The notes under the pieces were generated by a model. It did not search any database, was not told the origin of the DNA, and saw only the letters and a list, made by a program, of their open reading frames with translations. A DNA stretch of 64,000 nt from Streptomyces sp. VRA16 Mangrove soil (GTDB taxonomy: Bacteria; Actinomycetota; Actinomycetes; Streptomycetales; Streptomycetaceae), in assembly GCF_017377775.1 (NCBI RefSeq), contig NZ_JAFVLN010000008.1, positions 62,001-126,000 on the forward strand. The letters are read 5' to 3'. Shown one piece after another: positions 1 through 10,666 of the stretch; within the stretch, counting starts at the first letter, position 1, and each line of letters begins with the position of its first letter. The translations under genes and the position numbers were made by a program.

Positions 1-185
1 CGGCCACCGAGGACGGCCGTGAGCTGCTCGCGCTGCGCGCCCTGGTGCGCCCGCTCGACGAGCTCGCCCGGTTCAGCGACGCGGGTCCTGGCCGGCTCGC
101 CGAGGGCTGGCGCGAGGCGGACCCGGCGGTCCTGGACGCGCTCGCCGACGTCGAGCTGCGCCGCCTGGGCATCGCCGCGCACTGA
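1..185 (+). CDS. C-terminal end of an unrecognised protein (5' end outside window)
   Basis: The reading frame is open from the left edge and stops at TGA 183-185, giving the last 60 residues of a protein. The segment is Leu/Ala/Arg-rich and helical in character (for example LLALRALVRPLDELARF and LADVELRRLGIAAH), with no transmembrane stretch or catalytic motif. Third positions are almost all G or C, as expected for a real Streptomyces gene. I do not recognise the family from this fragment. About 225 bases separate it from the next start, so it is probably not co-transcribed with it. Confidence 0.5.
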   Translation, partial: ATEDGRELLALRALVRPLDELARFSDAGPGRLAEGWREADPAVLDALADVELRRLGIAAH

Positions 186-409
186 CGAACTGCCCGCTCC
201 GTGCGGGACTTCGGGCCCGGGTCACTCGTCCCGGGTCCGCCCCCACCGGCCCGCGCAACCCGTGCGCAACCGGCAGCGCAACCGTCGCGCCACTTTCGCG
301 TAACACCGTGGATGTCGCCCCGAGTTCGGGAGCGAGCGGCCCCCGCAGTGCCCCTCGCCTCCTCCCTCCCGGACTCTCGATCCTCGATCCTCGAAGGACG
401 GCGTCCTCC

Positions 410-1468
410 ATGTCCTCTCTGGTGGCTGTTGTGCCCGCCCACGACGAACAGGACCGCATCGTCGCGACGCTCGCGGGCCTGTACCGCCAGTCGCTGCGCC
501 CCGACCGCATCGTCGTCGTGGCCGACAACTGCAGCGACTCGACCGCTCGCATCGCCGACTACTGCGGCGCCGAGGTCTTCGTCCCCACCGACAACCGGGA
601 CAAGAAGGCCGGCGCCCTCAACCAGGCTCTCGGCCCGGTCCTGGACAGCCTGGACGACGACGCCTACGTCCTCGTGCAGGACGCCGACACCGTCCTCAAC
701 CCGGAGTTCGTGCGCTGCGCCGTGGACGCCTTCGAGGAGGACGAGACCGTCGGCGCGGTCGGCGGCATCTTCTACGGCGAGCAGGGCGGCGGCCTGCTCG
801 GCATGCTCCAGCGCATGGAGTACCAGCGCTACGCCCTGGAGATACGCCGCAAGAAGAACGAGGCCGTGGTCCTCACCGGCACCGGCACCCTGTTCCGCGC
901 GCGCGTCCTGCGCCAGGTCCGCGAGGCCCGGCTCGCCGGGACGATCGGCGGCGGCGACAGCTACTACTCGCTGGCCTCGCTCACCGAGGACGACGAGATG
1001 ACCAAGGCCGTCAAGACGCTCGGCCACCGCACCGTCTCCCCCGACGGCTGCTGGCTGGTCACCGAAGTCATGCCGTCCGTCGGCAAGTTGTGGCACCAGC
1101 GGCTGCGCTGGCAGCGCGGCGCCCTGGAGAACCTGCGCGACTACGGCTGGACCCCGGTCACCAGGAAGTACTTCTTCCAGCAGTTCATGCTCGGCGTCGG
1201 CGCCCTGGCGCTCTTCCTGTACGCGGTCTTCGCCGTCCTGAACCTGGAGGTCAACGGCTGGCAGGGCTTCTCGCCCTTCTGGACCGCGATCATGCTCATC
1301 TTCGTCACCGAACGGACCCTGACCGTGCGGCGGCTCGGCTGGCGGGCCTCGCTGCTCGCCGCGCCACTCCTCCCGGAGCTGCTCTACGACGTGTTCCGCC
1401 AGGCCGTCTTCGTCCGTTCGCTGATCGATCTGGTGCTGCGCCGCGAGGCCCGCTGGGTCGCCACCTGA
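410..1468 (+). CDS. Family 2 glycosyltransferase, membrane-associated
   Basis: 352-residue GT-A glycosyltransferase of the cellulose/hyaluronan synthase-like GT2 group, expected to add sugars from a nucleotide donor to a surface polysaccharide. It opens with the nucleotide-binding strand VAVVPAHDE, has the metal-binding aspartates in VLVQDADTV, a further acidic motif in LTEDDEMTK, and the processive-type signature QRLRWQRG. Two or three C-terminal hydrophobic segments follow (about residues 265-330). The ATG at 410 was chosen because the GT2 fold starts immediately; a GAAGGA lies 12 nt upstream, which is rather far. It is followed after 32 bp by a tiny membrane-protein gene that may be its partner. 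The product is not predictable from sequence. Confidence 0.85.
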   Translation: MSSLVAVVPAHDEQDRIVATLAGLYRQSLRPDRIVVVADNCSDSTARIADYCGAEVFVPTDNRDKKAGALNQALGPVLDSLDDDAYVLVQDADTVLNPEFVRCAVDAFEEDETVGAVGGIFYGEQGGGLLGMLQRMEYQRYALEIRRKKNEAVVLTGTGTLFRARVLRQVREARLAGTIGGGDSYYSLASLTEDDEMTKAVKTLGHRTVSPDGCWLVTEVMPSVGKLWHQRLRWQRGALENLRDYGWTPVTRKYFFQQFMLGVGALALFLYAVFAVLNLEVNGWQGFSPFWTAIMLIFVTERTLTVRRLGWRASLLAAPLLPELLYDVFRQAVFVRSLIDLVLRREARWVAT

Positions 1469-1500
1469 ACCTCCCTCACACGCCTTGGAGTTGATGCACC

Positions 1501-1701
1501 ATGTACGGAAAGCCCACTGACGCGGCGATACTCGGCGGGGGCGGCACGGGCGTCCTCGCGGCCACCGGTGGCGGCCTGTCCCCGCTGGCCGTCCTCGGCC
1601 TGCTGGTCGGCTGCCTCACCCTGATCGCGGCGGGCCTGGCCCTGCGCAGCCTCGACCCGGTGATCCGCGGCCGGGACAACGGCCCCGGCCCGAAGAAGTA
1701 G
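1501..1701 (+). CDS. Small single-span membrane protein with an LAATG motif
   Basis: 66-residue protein with a Gly-rich N-terminus, one hydrophobic segment (about residues 26-48) and a basic, Pro/Gly-rich tail (RGRDNGPGPKK). Residues 19-23 read LAATG, followed by a hydrophobic stretch and then Arg, which resembles the LAXTG sorting signals of Streptomyces class E sortases. There is no separate N-terminal signal peptide, so a true sorting substrate is doubtful. It follows the glycosyltransferase by 32 bp and ends at a strong terminator hairpin, so the two probably form one transcript. Function unknown; it may be a membrane accessory of the glycosyltransferase. Confidence 0.6.
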   Translation: MYGKPTDAAILGGGGTGVLAATGGGLSPLAVLGLLVGCLTLIAAGLALRSLDPVIRGRDNGPGPKK

Positions 1702-1710
1702 CCCCGCACG

Positions 1711-1748
1711 AGAAGGCCCCCGGAACCGAACGGTTCCGGGGGCCTTCT
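1711..1748. terminator. Bidirectional terminator hairpin between the GT operon and valS
   Basis: An 18-bp perfect inverted repeat (arms 1711-1728 and 1731-1748) with a two-base AA loop sits between two convergent genes. The symmetry suits termination from both sides. Confidence 0.8.
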
Positions 1749-1767
1749 GCCGTGTACTGCTCGGCGC

Positions 1768-4398
<2,631 letters not shown>

Positions 4399-4513
4399 GG
4401 GGCCAGTTTAGAGGGGTCACGGTCTCGTACTGAAACCGAATCCGGTGGCCTGATCCGCACGCCCGTACGCCAGGATGTCAGCAGCACATAAGCATCGGGA
4501 GGGAACCCATCCA

Positions 4514-5494
4514 ATGAGCTACAACCAGCCGGGCCCCTACGGAGGCCAGCAGCCGCAGCAGCCCGGACCCTACGGCCAGCCGCAGCAGCCGGGTCCGTAC
4601 GGTCAGCAGCCCCAGGCCCCGCAGCCCGGCTACGGGTACCCGCAGCAGGCACCGCCCGGTGTCCCGCCGCAGCAGCCGGGCCCCTACGGCCAGGGCCAGC
4701 AGCCCGGCGGCTACAGCCAGCCCCAGCAGCCCGGCGCGTACGGCCAGCAGCCCCAGGCGCCCTACGGCCAGGACCCCTACGGCCAGTACCCGCCGGCGCC
4801 CCCGGCGGGCGGCGGCAAGAAGAAGACGGGCCTGATCATCGGCGCGGTCGCGGTGGTCGCGGCGATCGGCGTCGGCGCGTACTTCATCTTCGGCGGGGGC
4901 GGCAGCGCCTCGGTCGCGGACGACGGCGCCCACAAGCTGACGACGCCGGCGACGGTGCTCGGTGAGTACAAGAAGGACGCCACCGACTCCAGCGACGGCT
5001 TCGACGAGAGCGACATGAAGGACGCCGAGAAGGACGGCCTGAAGAACGGCAAGGCCGTCAACGCCTCGTACAAGGCCACGGACACCTCCAACCCGCTGGC
5101 CGGGAAGGTGCTGCAGTTCCAGGGCGCCTACGGCGAGATCGCGGACCCGGAGAAGCTCGTCGACGGCATGTTCCAGAAGGGCGCCCTCGAGATCGCGAAG
5201 GGCGGCGACGACGACGTCAAGGCGTCGCTGGTCGACAGCCCCACCGACTACAGCACGGACGACTTCATCCTGAAGTGCCAGGAGATGAAGATGGAGAACA
5301 CGAAGCCCTCTTCCACCGACACCTCGGGTCCCAAGGTGATCCACATGCCGGTCTGCATCTGGTCGGACCACAGCACCATGGCGATGGTCGTGCCGCTGGA
5401 GGTCGCGGACATGATGGCCGGCAAGAGCCCGGACCTGAAGAACGCGTCGGACATCACGGTCAAGCTCCGCCAGGAGATCCGCGTCAAGGCGTGA
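4514..5494 (+). CDS. Membrane protein with Pro/Gln/Gly/Tyr-rich repeat N-terminus
   Basis: 326-residue protein. Residues 1-95 are a low-complexity cytoplasmic region built from repeats such as QQPGPYGQ and QPQQPGAYG. A Lys-rich stop and a single transmembrane segment follow (KKKTGLIIGAVAVVAAIGVG), then an extracytoplasmic domain of about 200 residues with two cysteines (in LKCQEM and PVCIWSD) that could form a disulfide. The ATG at 4514 has a purine-rich GGGAGGGAA nine bases upstream. It is divergent from valS and convergent with clpX. The position between valS and clpX is conserved in Streptomyces (SCO2616 in S. coelicolor, from memory). Function unknown; Pro-rich tails of this kind are common in actinobacterial surface and cell-division-associated proteins. 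Confidence 0.8.
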   Translation: MSYNQPGPYGGQQPQQPGPYGQPQQPGPYGQQPQAPQPGYGYPQQAPPGVPPQQPGPYGQGQQPGGYSQPQQPGAYGQQPQAPYGQDPYGQYPPAPPAGGGKKKTGLIIGAVAVVAAIGVGAYFIFGGGGSASVADDGAHKLTTPATVLGEYKKDATDSSDGFDESDMKDAEKDGLKNGKAVNASYKATDTSNPLAGKVLQFQGAYGEIADPEKLVDGMFQKGALEIAKGGDDDVKASLVDSPTDYSTDDFILKCQEMKMENTKPSSTDTSGPKVIHMPVCIWSDHSTMAMVVPLEVADMMAGKSPDLKNASDITVKLRQEIRVKA

Positions 5495-5505
5495 TGACCT
5501 CCTGA

Positions 5506-5557
5506 ACGACGAAGGCGCCCGCCGGATCGGTTCCGATCCGGCGGGCGCCTTCGTCGT
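5506..5557. terminator. Bidirectional terminator hairpin upstream of the clpX stop
   Basis: A near-perfect inverted repeat of about 25 bp per arm with a TT centre at 5531-5532 lies between two convergent genes. Confidence 0.85.
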
Positions 5558-5580
5558 GTCCGCGTGCGGCGCGGCTGCGG

Positions 5581-6867
5581 CTACGCCGACTTCTGCTCGC
5601 CGCTGCCGCTGCCCCGCGCGTCCCGCGGGATCAGCGTCGGGTTCACGTTCGAGTGAACGGCGTCGGCGGTGATGACCACGCGGGCGACGTCCTTCCTCGA
5701 CGGGACCTCGTACATCACCGACTGGAGGACCTCCTCCATGATGGCGCGCAGGCCGCGGGCGCCGGTGCGGCGCAGGATCGCCTGGTCGGCGATGGCCTCC
5801 AGGGCCTCGCGCTCGAAGTCCAGCTCCACGCCGTCGAGTTCGAAGAGGCGCTGGTACTGCTTCACCAGCGCGTTGCGCGGCTCGACCAGGATCTGCAGGA
5901 GCGCCTCGCGGTCGAGGTTGTGGACCGAGGTGATCACGGGGAGACGGCCGATGAACTCCGGGATCATCCCGAACTTCACCAGGTCCTCCGGCATGACCTC
6001 CTGGAACTGGTCCTTCTCCTCCAGCTCGCGCTTGGAGTGGATCGTCGCGCCGAAGCCGATGCCCTTGGCGCCGGCCCGCGACTCGATGATCTTCTCCAGG
6101 CCCGCGAAGGCACCGCCCACGATGAACAGCACGTTCGTCGTGTCGATCTGGATGAACTCCTGGTGCGGGTGCTTGCGGCCGCCCTGCGGCGGGACGGAGG
6201 CGGTGGTGCCTTCCAGGATCTTCAGCAGGGCCTGCTGGACGCCCTCGCCGGACACATCGCGGGTGATCGACGGGTTCTCCGACTTGCGGGCGACCTTGTC
6301 GATCTCGTCGATGTAGATGATGCCCGTCTCGGCCTTCTTGACGTCGTAGTCGGCGGCCTGGATGAGCTTCAGCAGGATGTTCTCGACGTCCTCGCCGACG
6401 TAGCCCGCCTCCGTGAGCGCCGTCGCGTCCGCGATGGCGAACGGGACGTTGAGCATCCGGGCGAGTGTCTGGGCGAGGAGCGTCTTGCCCGAACCGGTCG
6501 GGCCGAGCAGGAGGATGTTGGACTTCGCCAGTTCGATGGCGTCGTCACGGCCGCTCGCGCCGCCGTTCTCCCCCGCCTGTACGCGCTTGTAGTGGTTGTA
6601 GACAGCCACGGAGAGCGCCTTCTTGGCGGCCTCCTGGCCCACGACGTAGCCCTCGAGGAACTCGTAGATCTCGCGCGGCTTGGGAAGTTCTTCCCAGCGC
6701 ACTTCGCTCGTCTCCGCGAGCTCTTCCTCGATGATCTCGTTGCAGAGGTCGATGCACTCGTCGCAGATGTATACACCGGGGCCTGCGATGAGCTTCTTGA
6801 CCTGCTTCTGGCTCTTTCCGCAGAACGAGCACTTGAGCAGATCGCCGCCGTCACCGATGCGTGCCAC
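5581..6867 (-). CDS. clpX: ATP-dependent Clp protease ATP-binding subunit ClpX
   Basis: 428-residue AAA+ unfoldase that recognises tagged or damaged proteins and feeds them to ClpP. It has the N-terminal zinc-binding domain with C13, C16, C35 and C38 (CSFC...CDEC), Walker A GPTGSGKT near residue 120, Walker B IIYIDEID, a sensor/arginine-finger region, and the C-terminal small domain with GARGLRAIMEE. The GTG start at 6867 matches the conserved family start MARIGDGG; an upstream in-frame extension is not conserved in character. It lies downstream of clpP1-clpP2 but is separated from them by a strong hairpin, so it probably has its own promoter or is attenuated. Confidence 0.97.
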   Translation of the reverse strand: MARIGDGGDLLKCSFCGKSQKQVKKLIAGPGVYICDECIDLCNEIIEEELAETSEVRWEELPKPREIYEFLEGYVVGQEAAKKALSVAVYNHYKRVQAGENGGASGRDDAIELAKSNILLLGPTGSGKTLLAQTLARMLNVPFAIADATALTEAGYVGEDVENILLKLIQAADYDVKKAETGIIYIDEIDKVARKSENPSITRDVSGEGVQQALLKILEGTTASVPPQGGRKHPHQEFIQIDTTNVLFIVGGAFAGLEKIIESRAGAKGIGFGATIHSKRELEEKDQFQEVMPEDLVKFGMIPEFIGRLPVITSVHNLDREALLQILVEPRNALVKQYQRLFELDGVELDFEREALEAIADQAILRRTGARGLRAIMEEVLQSVMYEVPSRKDVARVVITADAVHSNVNPTLIPRDARGSGSGEQKSA

Positions 6868-6960
6868 GAGGTGCTTCCCCTTCGCCTGGGAGACGCCACG
6901 TTCAGCGGCTCCTGGTGCCTGTATCCGACGGTACCTTGCCGGGCCCCCCGTTCGGGCCCC

Positions 6961-6998
6961 CCTTGGCACGGTTCACTTTGACGTGAACCGCGCCAAGG
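6961..6998 (-). terminator. Hairpin between clpP2 and clpX
   Basis: A long stem with arms of about 16 bases (one mismatch near the middle) and a six-base loop lies in the 155-bp gap between the clpP2 stop and the clpX start. It is likely a terminator or attenuator that sets clpX expression apart from clpP1P2. The inner part (GGTTCAC...GTGAACC) could also be a protein-binding palindrome. Confidence 0.6.
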
Positions 6999-7022
6999 GA
7001 TGGCAGACGATACAGCGAGCCG

Positions 7023-7682
7023 TTACGCGATCGCCTCGTTGTTCATCTTGCGCGTCGAGATGATCTGGTCGACGAGGCCGTACGCCAGGGCGTCCTCGGC
7101 CGTGAGGATCTTGTCGCGCTCGATGTCGTCGCGGATCTTCTCGATCGGCGTCGACGAGTGCTCGGCCAGCATCTCCTCCAGCTGCGTACGCATACGGAGG
7201 ATCTCGTTGGCCGCGATCTCCAGGTCGGAGAGCTGCTCACGGCCGGTGCCGCCGGACGGCTGGTGGATCAGCACACGGGCGTTCGGAAGCGCCATGCGCT
7301 TGCCCGGGGTTCCGGCGGCGAGCAGGACGGCGGCGGCCGAGGACGCCTGGCCCATGCAGACCGTCTGAATGTCCGGCTTCACGAACTGCATCGTGTCGTA
7401 GATGGCCGTGAGGGCCGTGAACGAGCCACCGGGGCTGTTGATGTAGATGGAGATGTCGCGGTCCGGGTCCATCGACTCCAGGCACAGCAGCTGCGCCATG
7501 ACGTCGTTGGCCGACGCGTCGTCGATCTGGACGCCGAGGAAGATCACGCGCTCTTCGAACAGCTTCGCGTACGGGTCGTACTCACGGACGCCCTGCGAGG
7601 TGCGCTCGACGAAGCGCGGGATCACGTAGCGGTTGTCGACCTGCGGGCCCGTGTAGAGGCCGCTGCCGGGGATGTTGTTCAT
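7023..7682 (-). CDS. clpP2: ATP-dependent Clp protease proteolytic subunit ClpP2
   Basis: 219-residue self-compartmentalising serine protease subunit, expected to form mixed tetradecamers with ClpP1 and work with ClpX. The nucleophile is in MGQASSAA (about Ser115), the histidine in LIHQPSGG (His140), and the aspartate in the IRDDIERD region. The start ATG at 7682 gives the family-typical beginning MNNIPGSGLYTGPQVDNRY; a propeptide is expected to be processed. The order clpP1 then clpP2, with a 61-bp gap, is the conserved Streptomyces operon. Confidence 0.95.
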   Translation of the reverse strand: MNNIPGSGLYTGPQVDNRYVIPRFVERTSQGVREYDPYAKLFEERVIFLGVQIDDASANDVMAQLLCLESMDPDRDISIYINSPGGSFTALTAIYDTMQFVKPDIQTVCMGQASSAAAVLLAAGTPGKRMALPNARVLIHQPSGGTGREQLSDLEIAANEILRMRTQLEEMLAEHSSTPIEKIRDDIERDKILTAEDALAYGLVDQIISTRKMNNEAIA

Positions 7683-7743
7683 GATGGCGGTGTTCCGTCC
7701 TGGTGAGGGAGGCAGTGGGCTGGCTGGGATCGGGGCCGGGGAA

Positions 7744-8361
7744 TCAGGCGCCCGTACCGCCGCCGCCCGGAACACCCGTAGCGGCAGTGATGATCTCGTC
7801 GATGAGGCCGTACTCCTTGGCCTCCTCGGCGGTGTACCAGCGGTCGCGGTCACCGTCACGGATGATCGTCTCGATGGTCTGGCCGGAGTGCTGGGCGGTG
7901 ATCCGCGCCATGCGCTGCTTCGTCCGCAGCAGGTACTCGGCCTGGATCTTGACGTCGGAGGCCGTACCGCCGATGCCCGCGGAGCCCTGGTGCATCAGGA
8001 TGTCCGTGTTCGGGAGCGCGAAGCGCTTGCCGGCGGTGCCACCCGTGAGCAGGAACTGGCCCATCGAGGCCGCCATGCCCATGCCGATCGTCACCACGTC
8101 GTTCGGGATGTACTGCATGGTGTCGTAGATCGCCATGCCGGCCGTCACCGAGCCGCCGGGGCTGTTGATGTAGAGGTAGATGTCCTTGTCCGGGTCGGCG
8201 GCAAGGAGCAGCATCTGCGCGGTGATCTTGTTCGCGATCTCGTCGTCGACCTGCTGGCCGAGGAAGACGATCCGCTCGCCGAGCAGCCGGTTGTAGACAT
8301 GGTCGCCGAGGCCACCACCGATGGACGGCTCGCCGGCGGCGGAAGGCATCTGAATCGTCAC
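7744..8361 (-). CDS. clpP1: ATP-dependent Clp protease proteolytic subunit ClpP1, with an altered active-site neighbourhood
   Basis: 205-residue ClpP. Catalytic residues are Ser99 (GMAASMGQ), His124 (LMHQGSAG) and the Asp in IIRDGDRDRW (about Asp169). The N-terminus MTIQMPSAAGEPSIGG and the tail VPGGGGTGA are typical of Streptomyces ClpP1. Unusually, the residue after His-Gln is Gly rather than the near-invariant Pro of HQP, and the following handle region (GIGGTASDVKIQAEYLLR) differs from the classical ClpP1 pattern as I remember it. It is the first gene of the clpP1-clpP2 operon, with a ClgR-type site about 145 bp upstream. I call it the normal ClpP1 because of synteny; it may have distinct substrate or acyldepsipeptide responses. 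Confidence 0.93.
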   Translation of the reverse strand: MTIQMPSAAGEPSIGGGLGDHVYNRLLGERIVFLGQQVDDEIANKITAQMLLLAADPDKDIYLYINSPGGSVTAGMAIYDTMQYIPNDVVTIGMGMAASMGQFLLTGGTAGKRFALPNTDILMHQGSAGIGGTASDVKIQAEYLLRTKQRMARITAQHSGQTIETIIRDGDRDRWYTAEEAKEYGLIDEIITAATGVPGGGGTGA

Positions 8362-8504
8362 GTATCCACCTGCTCGTCTCTGACGGCTACGCGCCGTCTC
8401 GCGTCTCTAGCTGGGGGCGGGGCCCATCGCTCTGGGACTCCCCTGCCCGCCTCTTCATGGACCCTAACGCGCGGGTCCCTTCGGGGAATCCCGCAGAAGG
8501 AACT

Positions 8505-8518
8505 GTTCGCTGTGAGCG
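8505..8518. promoter_or_regulatory. ClgR-like operator upstream of clpP1
   Basis: GTTCGC-TGTGA-GCG matches the published Streptomyces ClgR consensus GTTCGC-N5-GCG. ClgR is known to activate clpP1P2 in S. lividans and S. coelicolor. It lies in the 268-bp gap between clpP1 (start 8361) and tig (stop 8630). The exact promoter elements were not identified. Confidence 0.65.
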
Positions 8519-8574
8519 CAGGTCGCTGCGCCCGGGGCGGGATCCGGGTGCGGGCTGTCGCTCCCGCGGGGCGC

Positions 8575-8610
8575 GACAGGCCCCCGGAACCGAAGTTCCG
8601 GGGGCCTGTC
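8575..8610 (-). terminator. Terminator hairpin downstream of tig
   Basis: A perfect 16-bp stem (8575-8590 and 8595-8610) with a CGAA tetraloop lies 20 bp past the tig stop, separating tig from the clpP1 promoter region. Confidence 0.85.
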
Positions 8611-8629
8611 ACAGGTACTGCTACGAGAC

Positions 8630-10024
8630 TCAGGCCTCGGTCTTGTCCTCGGCGGACTCGGCCGGCTCGGCGGCGTCGGTGGCGGCCTCGACGGTCTCCG
8701 TCGACTCCTCCTCGTCGTCCTCCAGGTCGACGACCTCACCGTTGGTGTCCTTGACGGTGGCGGCCTCGACGACCACGGCAAGGGCCTTGCCGCGGGCGAC
8801 CTCGCCGACCAGCATCGGGACCTGGCCACCCTCGACGACCGCCTGGGCGAACTGGTCGGGGGACATGCCGGAGGAGGCGGCGCGACGCATGAGGTGCTCG
8901 GTGAGCTCCTCCTGGTTCACGTTCAGCTTCTCCTTGTTGACGAGCTCGTCGAGGACGAACTGCGTCTTGATGCCCTTGACGGCCTGCTCGCGCGTCTCGG
9001 CGTCGAACTCCTCGACCGTCTTGCCCTGGATCTCGAGGTACTTCTCGATGTCCAGGCCCATCTGGCCGAGCTGGTGGTGCTCGAGGTTGTGCTTGCGGGT
9101 GTTGACCTCGTCCTCGAGCAGCTTCTCGGGAACGGGGACCTCGACCAGCTCGAGCAGCTTCTCCAGGACGCGCTCCTGGGCCTGCGTGGCCTGGTCGTAC
9201 TGCTTCATGTTCTCGAGGCGCTTGCGGCTGTCGGCCTTCAGCTCGTCGAGGGTGTCGAACTCGGAGGCGAGCTGGGCGAACTCGTCGTCCAGGGCCGGGA
9301 GCTCACGGGCGGCGACCTGGGTGACCTTGACGGTGACCTCGGCGTCCTTGCCCTCGGCGGAACCGCCCTTGAGCTGCGAGGTGAAGGTGGCCTCGCCACC
9401 GGCCTCCAGGCCCTTGACGGCGTCGTCGATGCCGTCGAGGAGCTCGCCGGAACCGATGGTGTACGAGACGCCGGAGGCGACGCCGTCCTCGAGGACCTCG
9501 CCGTCGACCTTGGCCTCAAGGTCGATCGTCACGACGTCGCCGTCCTCGGCGGCGCGCTCGACCGGGGAGGTGGAGGCGAAGCGGTCGCGCAGCTGCTCGA
9601 CCGACTTCTCGACGTCCTCGTCGGTGACCTCGACGGCGTCGACCTCGACCTCGATGCCGGAGTAGTCCGGGATCTCGATGGTCGGGCGGACGTCGACCTC
9701 GGCGGTGAAGTTCAGCGTCTCGCCGTCCTTCAGCTCCGTGATGTCGACCTCGGGCTGGCCGAGAACGTTGAGCTCCGCCTCGTTGACGGCCTCGGTGTAG
9801 AACTTCGGGAGGGCGTCGTTGACGGCCTCTTCCAGGACCGCACCGCGGCCGAAGCGCTGGTCGATGACCCGGGCCGGGATCTTGCCCTTGCGGAAGCCCT
9901 TCACCGTGACCTGCTGGTTGATCTTCTTGTACGCCGCGTCGAGGCTGTCCTTGAGCTCCTCGAAGGGCACCTCAATGCTGAGCCGAACCCGGGTCGGGTT
10001 CAGGGTCTCGACGGCGCTCTTCAC
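8630..10024 (-). CDS. tig: Trigger factor (ribosome-associated chaperone and prolyl isomerase)
   Basis: 464-residue trigger factor. The N-terminal ribosome-binding domain carries the signature GFRKGKIP (near residue 45; canonical GFRxGxxP). An FKBP-like PPIase domain follows (about residues 150-245), then a helical C-terminal chaperone domain. The extreme C-terminus is acidic and low in complexity (Glu/Asp/Thr/Ala-rich), typical of actinobacterial forms. The GTG start at 10024 has AAGGAGA upstream with good spacing. The gene sits upstream of clpP1-clpP2-clpX on the same strand, the conserved quality-control cluster, but the terminator after it and the ClgR-like site suggest separate transcription. 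Confidence 0.96.
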   Translation of the reverse strand: MKSAVETLNPTRVRLSIEVPFEELKDSLDAAYKKINQQVTVKGFRKGKIPARVIDQRFGRGAVLEEAVNDALPKFYTEAVNEAELNVLGQPEVDITELKDGETLNFTAEVDVRPTIEIPDYSGIEVEVDAVEVTDEDVEKSVEQLRDRFASTSPVERAAEDGDVVTIDLEAKVDGEVLEDGVASGVSYTIGSGELLDGIDDAVKGLEAGGEATFTSQLKGGSAEGKDAEVTVKVTQVAARELPALDDEFAQLASEFDTLDELKADSRKRLENMKQYDQATQAQERVLEKLLELVEVPVPEKLLEDEVNTRKHNLEHHQLGQMGLDIEKYLEIQGKTVEEFDAETREQAVKGIKTQFVLDELVNKEKLNVNQEELTEHLMRRAASSGMSPDQFAQAVVEGGQVPMLVGEVARGKALAVVVEAATVKDTNGEVVDLEDDEEESTETVEAATDAAEPAESAEDKTEA

Positions 10025-10196
10025 GGTGGGTCTCCTTGGGGGCTGACTTCAGGAATCGTGCCCGGCTCAGAGACACACGGGCATGCAGCTTGCATAGTAA
10101 CGGCACGCCGCTGCGCAGCCACAATGCGATCTTGAAGTCGTTCCCACGGGATCGTCGCGGGGGCGGTTCACGGCCCTCGCCCCGCCGCGACAACGC

Positions 10197-10273
10197 TGGT
10201 CGGGGTGGCGGGATTTGAACCCACGGCCTTCCGCTCCCAAAGCGGACGCGCTACCAAGCTGCGCCACACCCCG
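10197..10273 (-). tRNA. tRNA-Pro (anticodon TGG), CCA encoded
   Basis: Read on the minus strand, the acceptor stem CGGGGTG pairs with CACCCCG, the anticodon loop is TTTGGGA between TCCGC and GCGGA (anticodon TGG), the T-loop contains GTTCAAATC, and the discriminator A plus CCA is encoded at 10197-10200. All four arms fold by eye. tRNA-Pro genes are attB sites for some Streptomyces elements (pSAM2 is the known case), but no duplication of this one is seen here. Confidence 0.93.
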
Positions 10274-10450
10274 TTCGGTGCGACACGTAGGGTACATGCC
10301 CGCAGCCGGCACGGCTCCCGCTTGTCGCGGCCGCGCCGCAGGCGTCTGTGCGCCCCCGGGGAGCGCTGCCGGGAAGGGGGTGTGCGGGCGGGGCCCATGA
10401 CCCGCTACGATGCCTTTCGTGCCGCACCCGGTGACGGGGGCGCACGCTGT

Positions 10451-10524
10451 GCGGGCGTAGCTCAATGGTAGAGCCCTAGTCTTCCAAACTAGCTACGCGG
10501 GTTCGATTCCCGTCGCCCGCTCCA
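10451..10524 (+). tRNA. tRNA-Gly (anticodon TCC), CCA encoded
   Basis: The acceptor stem GCGGGCG pairs with CGCCCGC, the D-arm is GCTC...GAGC, the anticodon loop CTTCCAA between CTAGT and ACTAG gives anticodon TCC, and the T-loop is GTTCGATTC; CCA is encoded at 10522-10524. The 3' half from the anticodon loop onward (10480-10522) is repeated exactly at 13579-13621, marking this gene as the attachment site of an integrative element. The intact copy is the left one. Confidence 0.95.
10480..10522 (+). repeat. attL: 3' half of tRNA-Gly, 43-bp direct repeat copy 1
   Basis: 43 bases, identical at every position to 13579-13621, starting in the anticodon loop and running into the encoded CCA. This is the classic core site used by tyrosine integrases in tRNA genes. 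Bases immediately outside differ (G at 10479 against A at 13578; C at 10523 against T at 13622), so the repeat boundaries are sharp. Confidence 0.9.
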
Positions 10525-10529
10525 CATGA

Positions 10530-10577
10530 ATCAGGGCCAGGTCAGAGGTCGTTTCCTCTGCCCGGCCCTGATCGTTT
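10530..10577 (+). terminator. Terminator-like hairpin just inside attL
   Basis: A long imperfect stem (outer arms 10530-10538 and 10564-10572, inner arms around 10543-10548 and 10555-10560) is followed by GTTTT. It would terminate tRNA-Gly transcription at the left end of the island. Confidence 0.6.
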
Positions 10578-10666
10578 TACGGGGTCCCGTTCAGTCCGTC
10601 GTGTCCCCCGCGTGCCCCTTGGGGCGGAACAGAGCCAGCGAACGACTCCCACCGCCTAGGGGTTAA

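Noticed and set aside
4399..4513. T-box riboswitch upstream of valS
   Set aside because: The 115-bp gap contains no specifier-loop or T-box sequence that I can recognise, and it is too short for a typical T-box leader.
4540..4800. Tandem DNA repeat at 4.5-4.8 kb as a non-coding element
   Set aside because: The periodicity is explained by the PGPYGQQ-type repeats of the encoded membrane protein.
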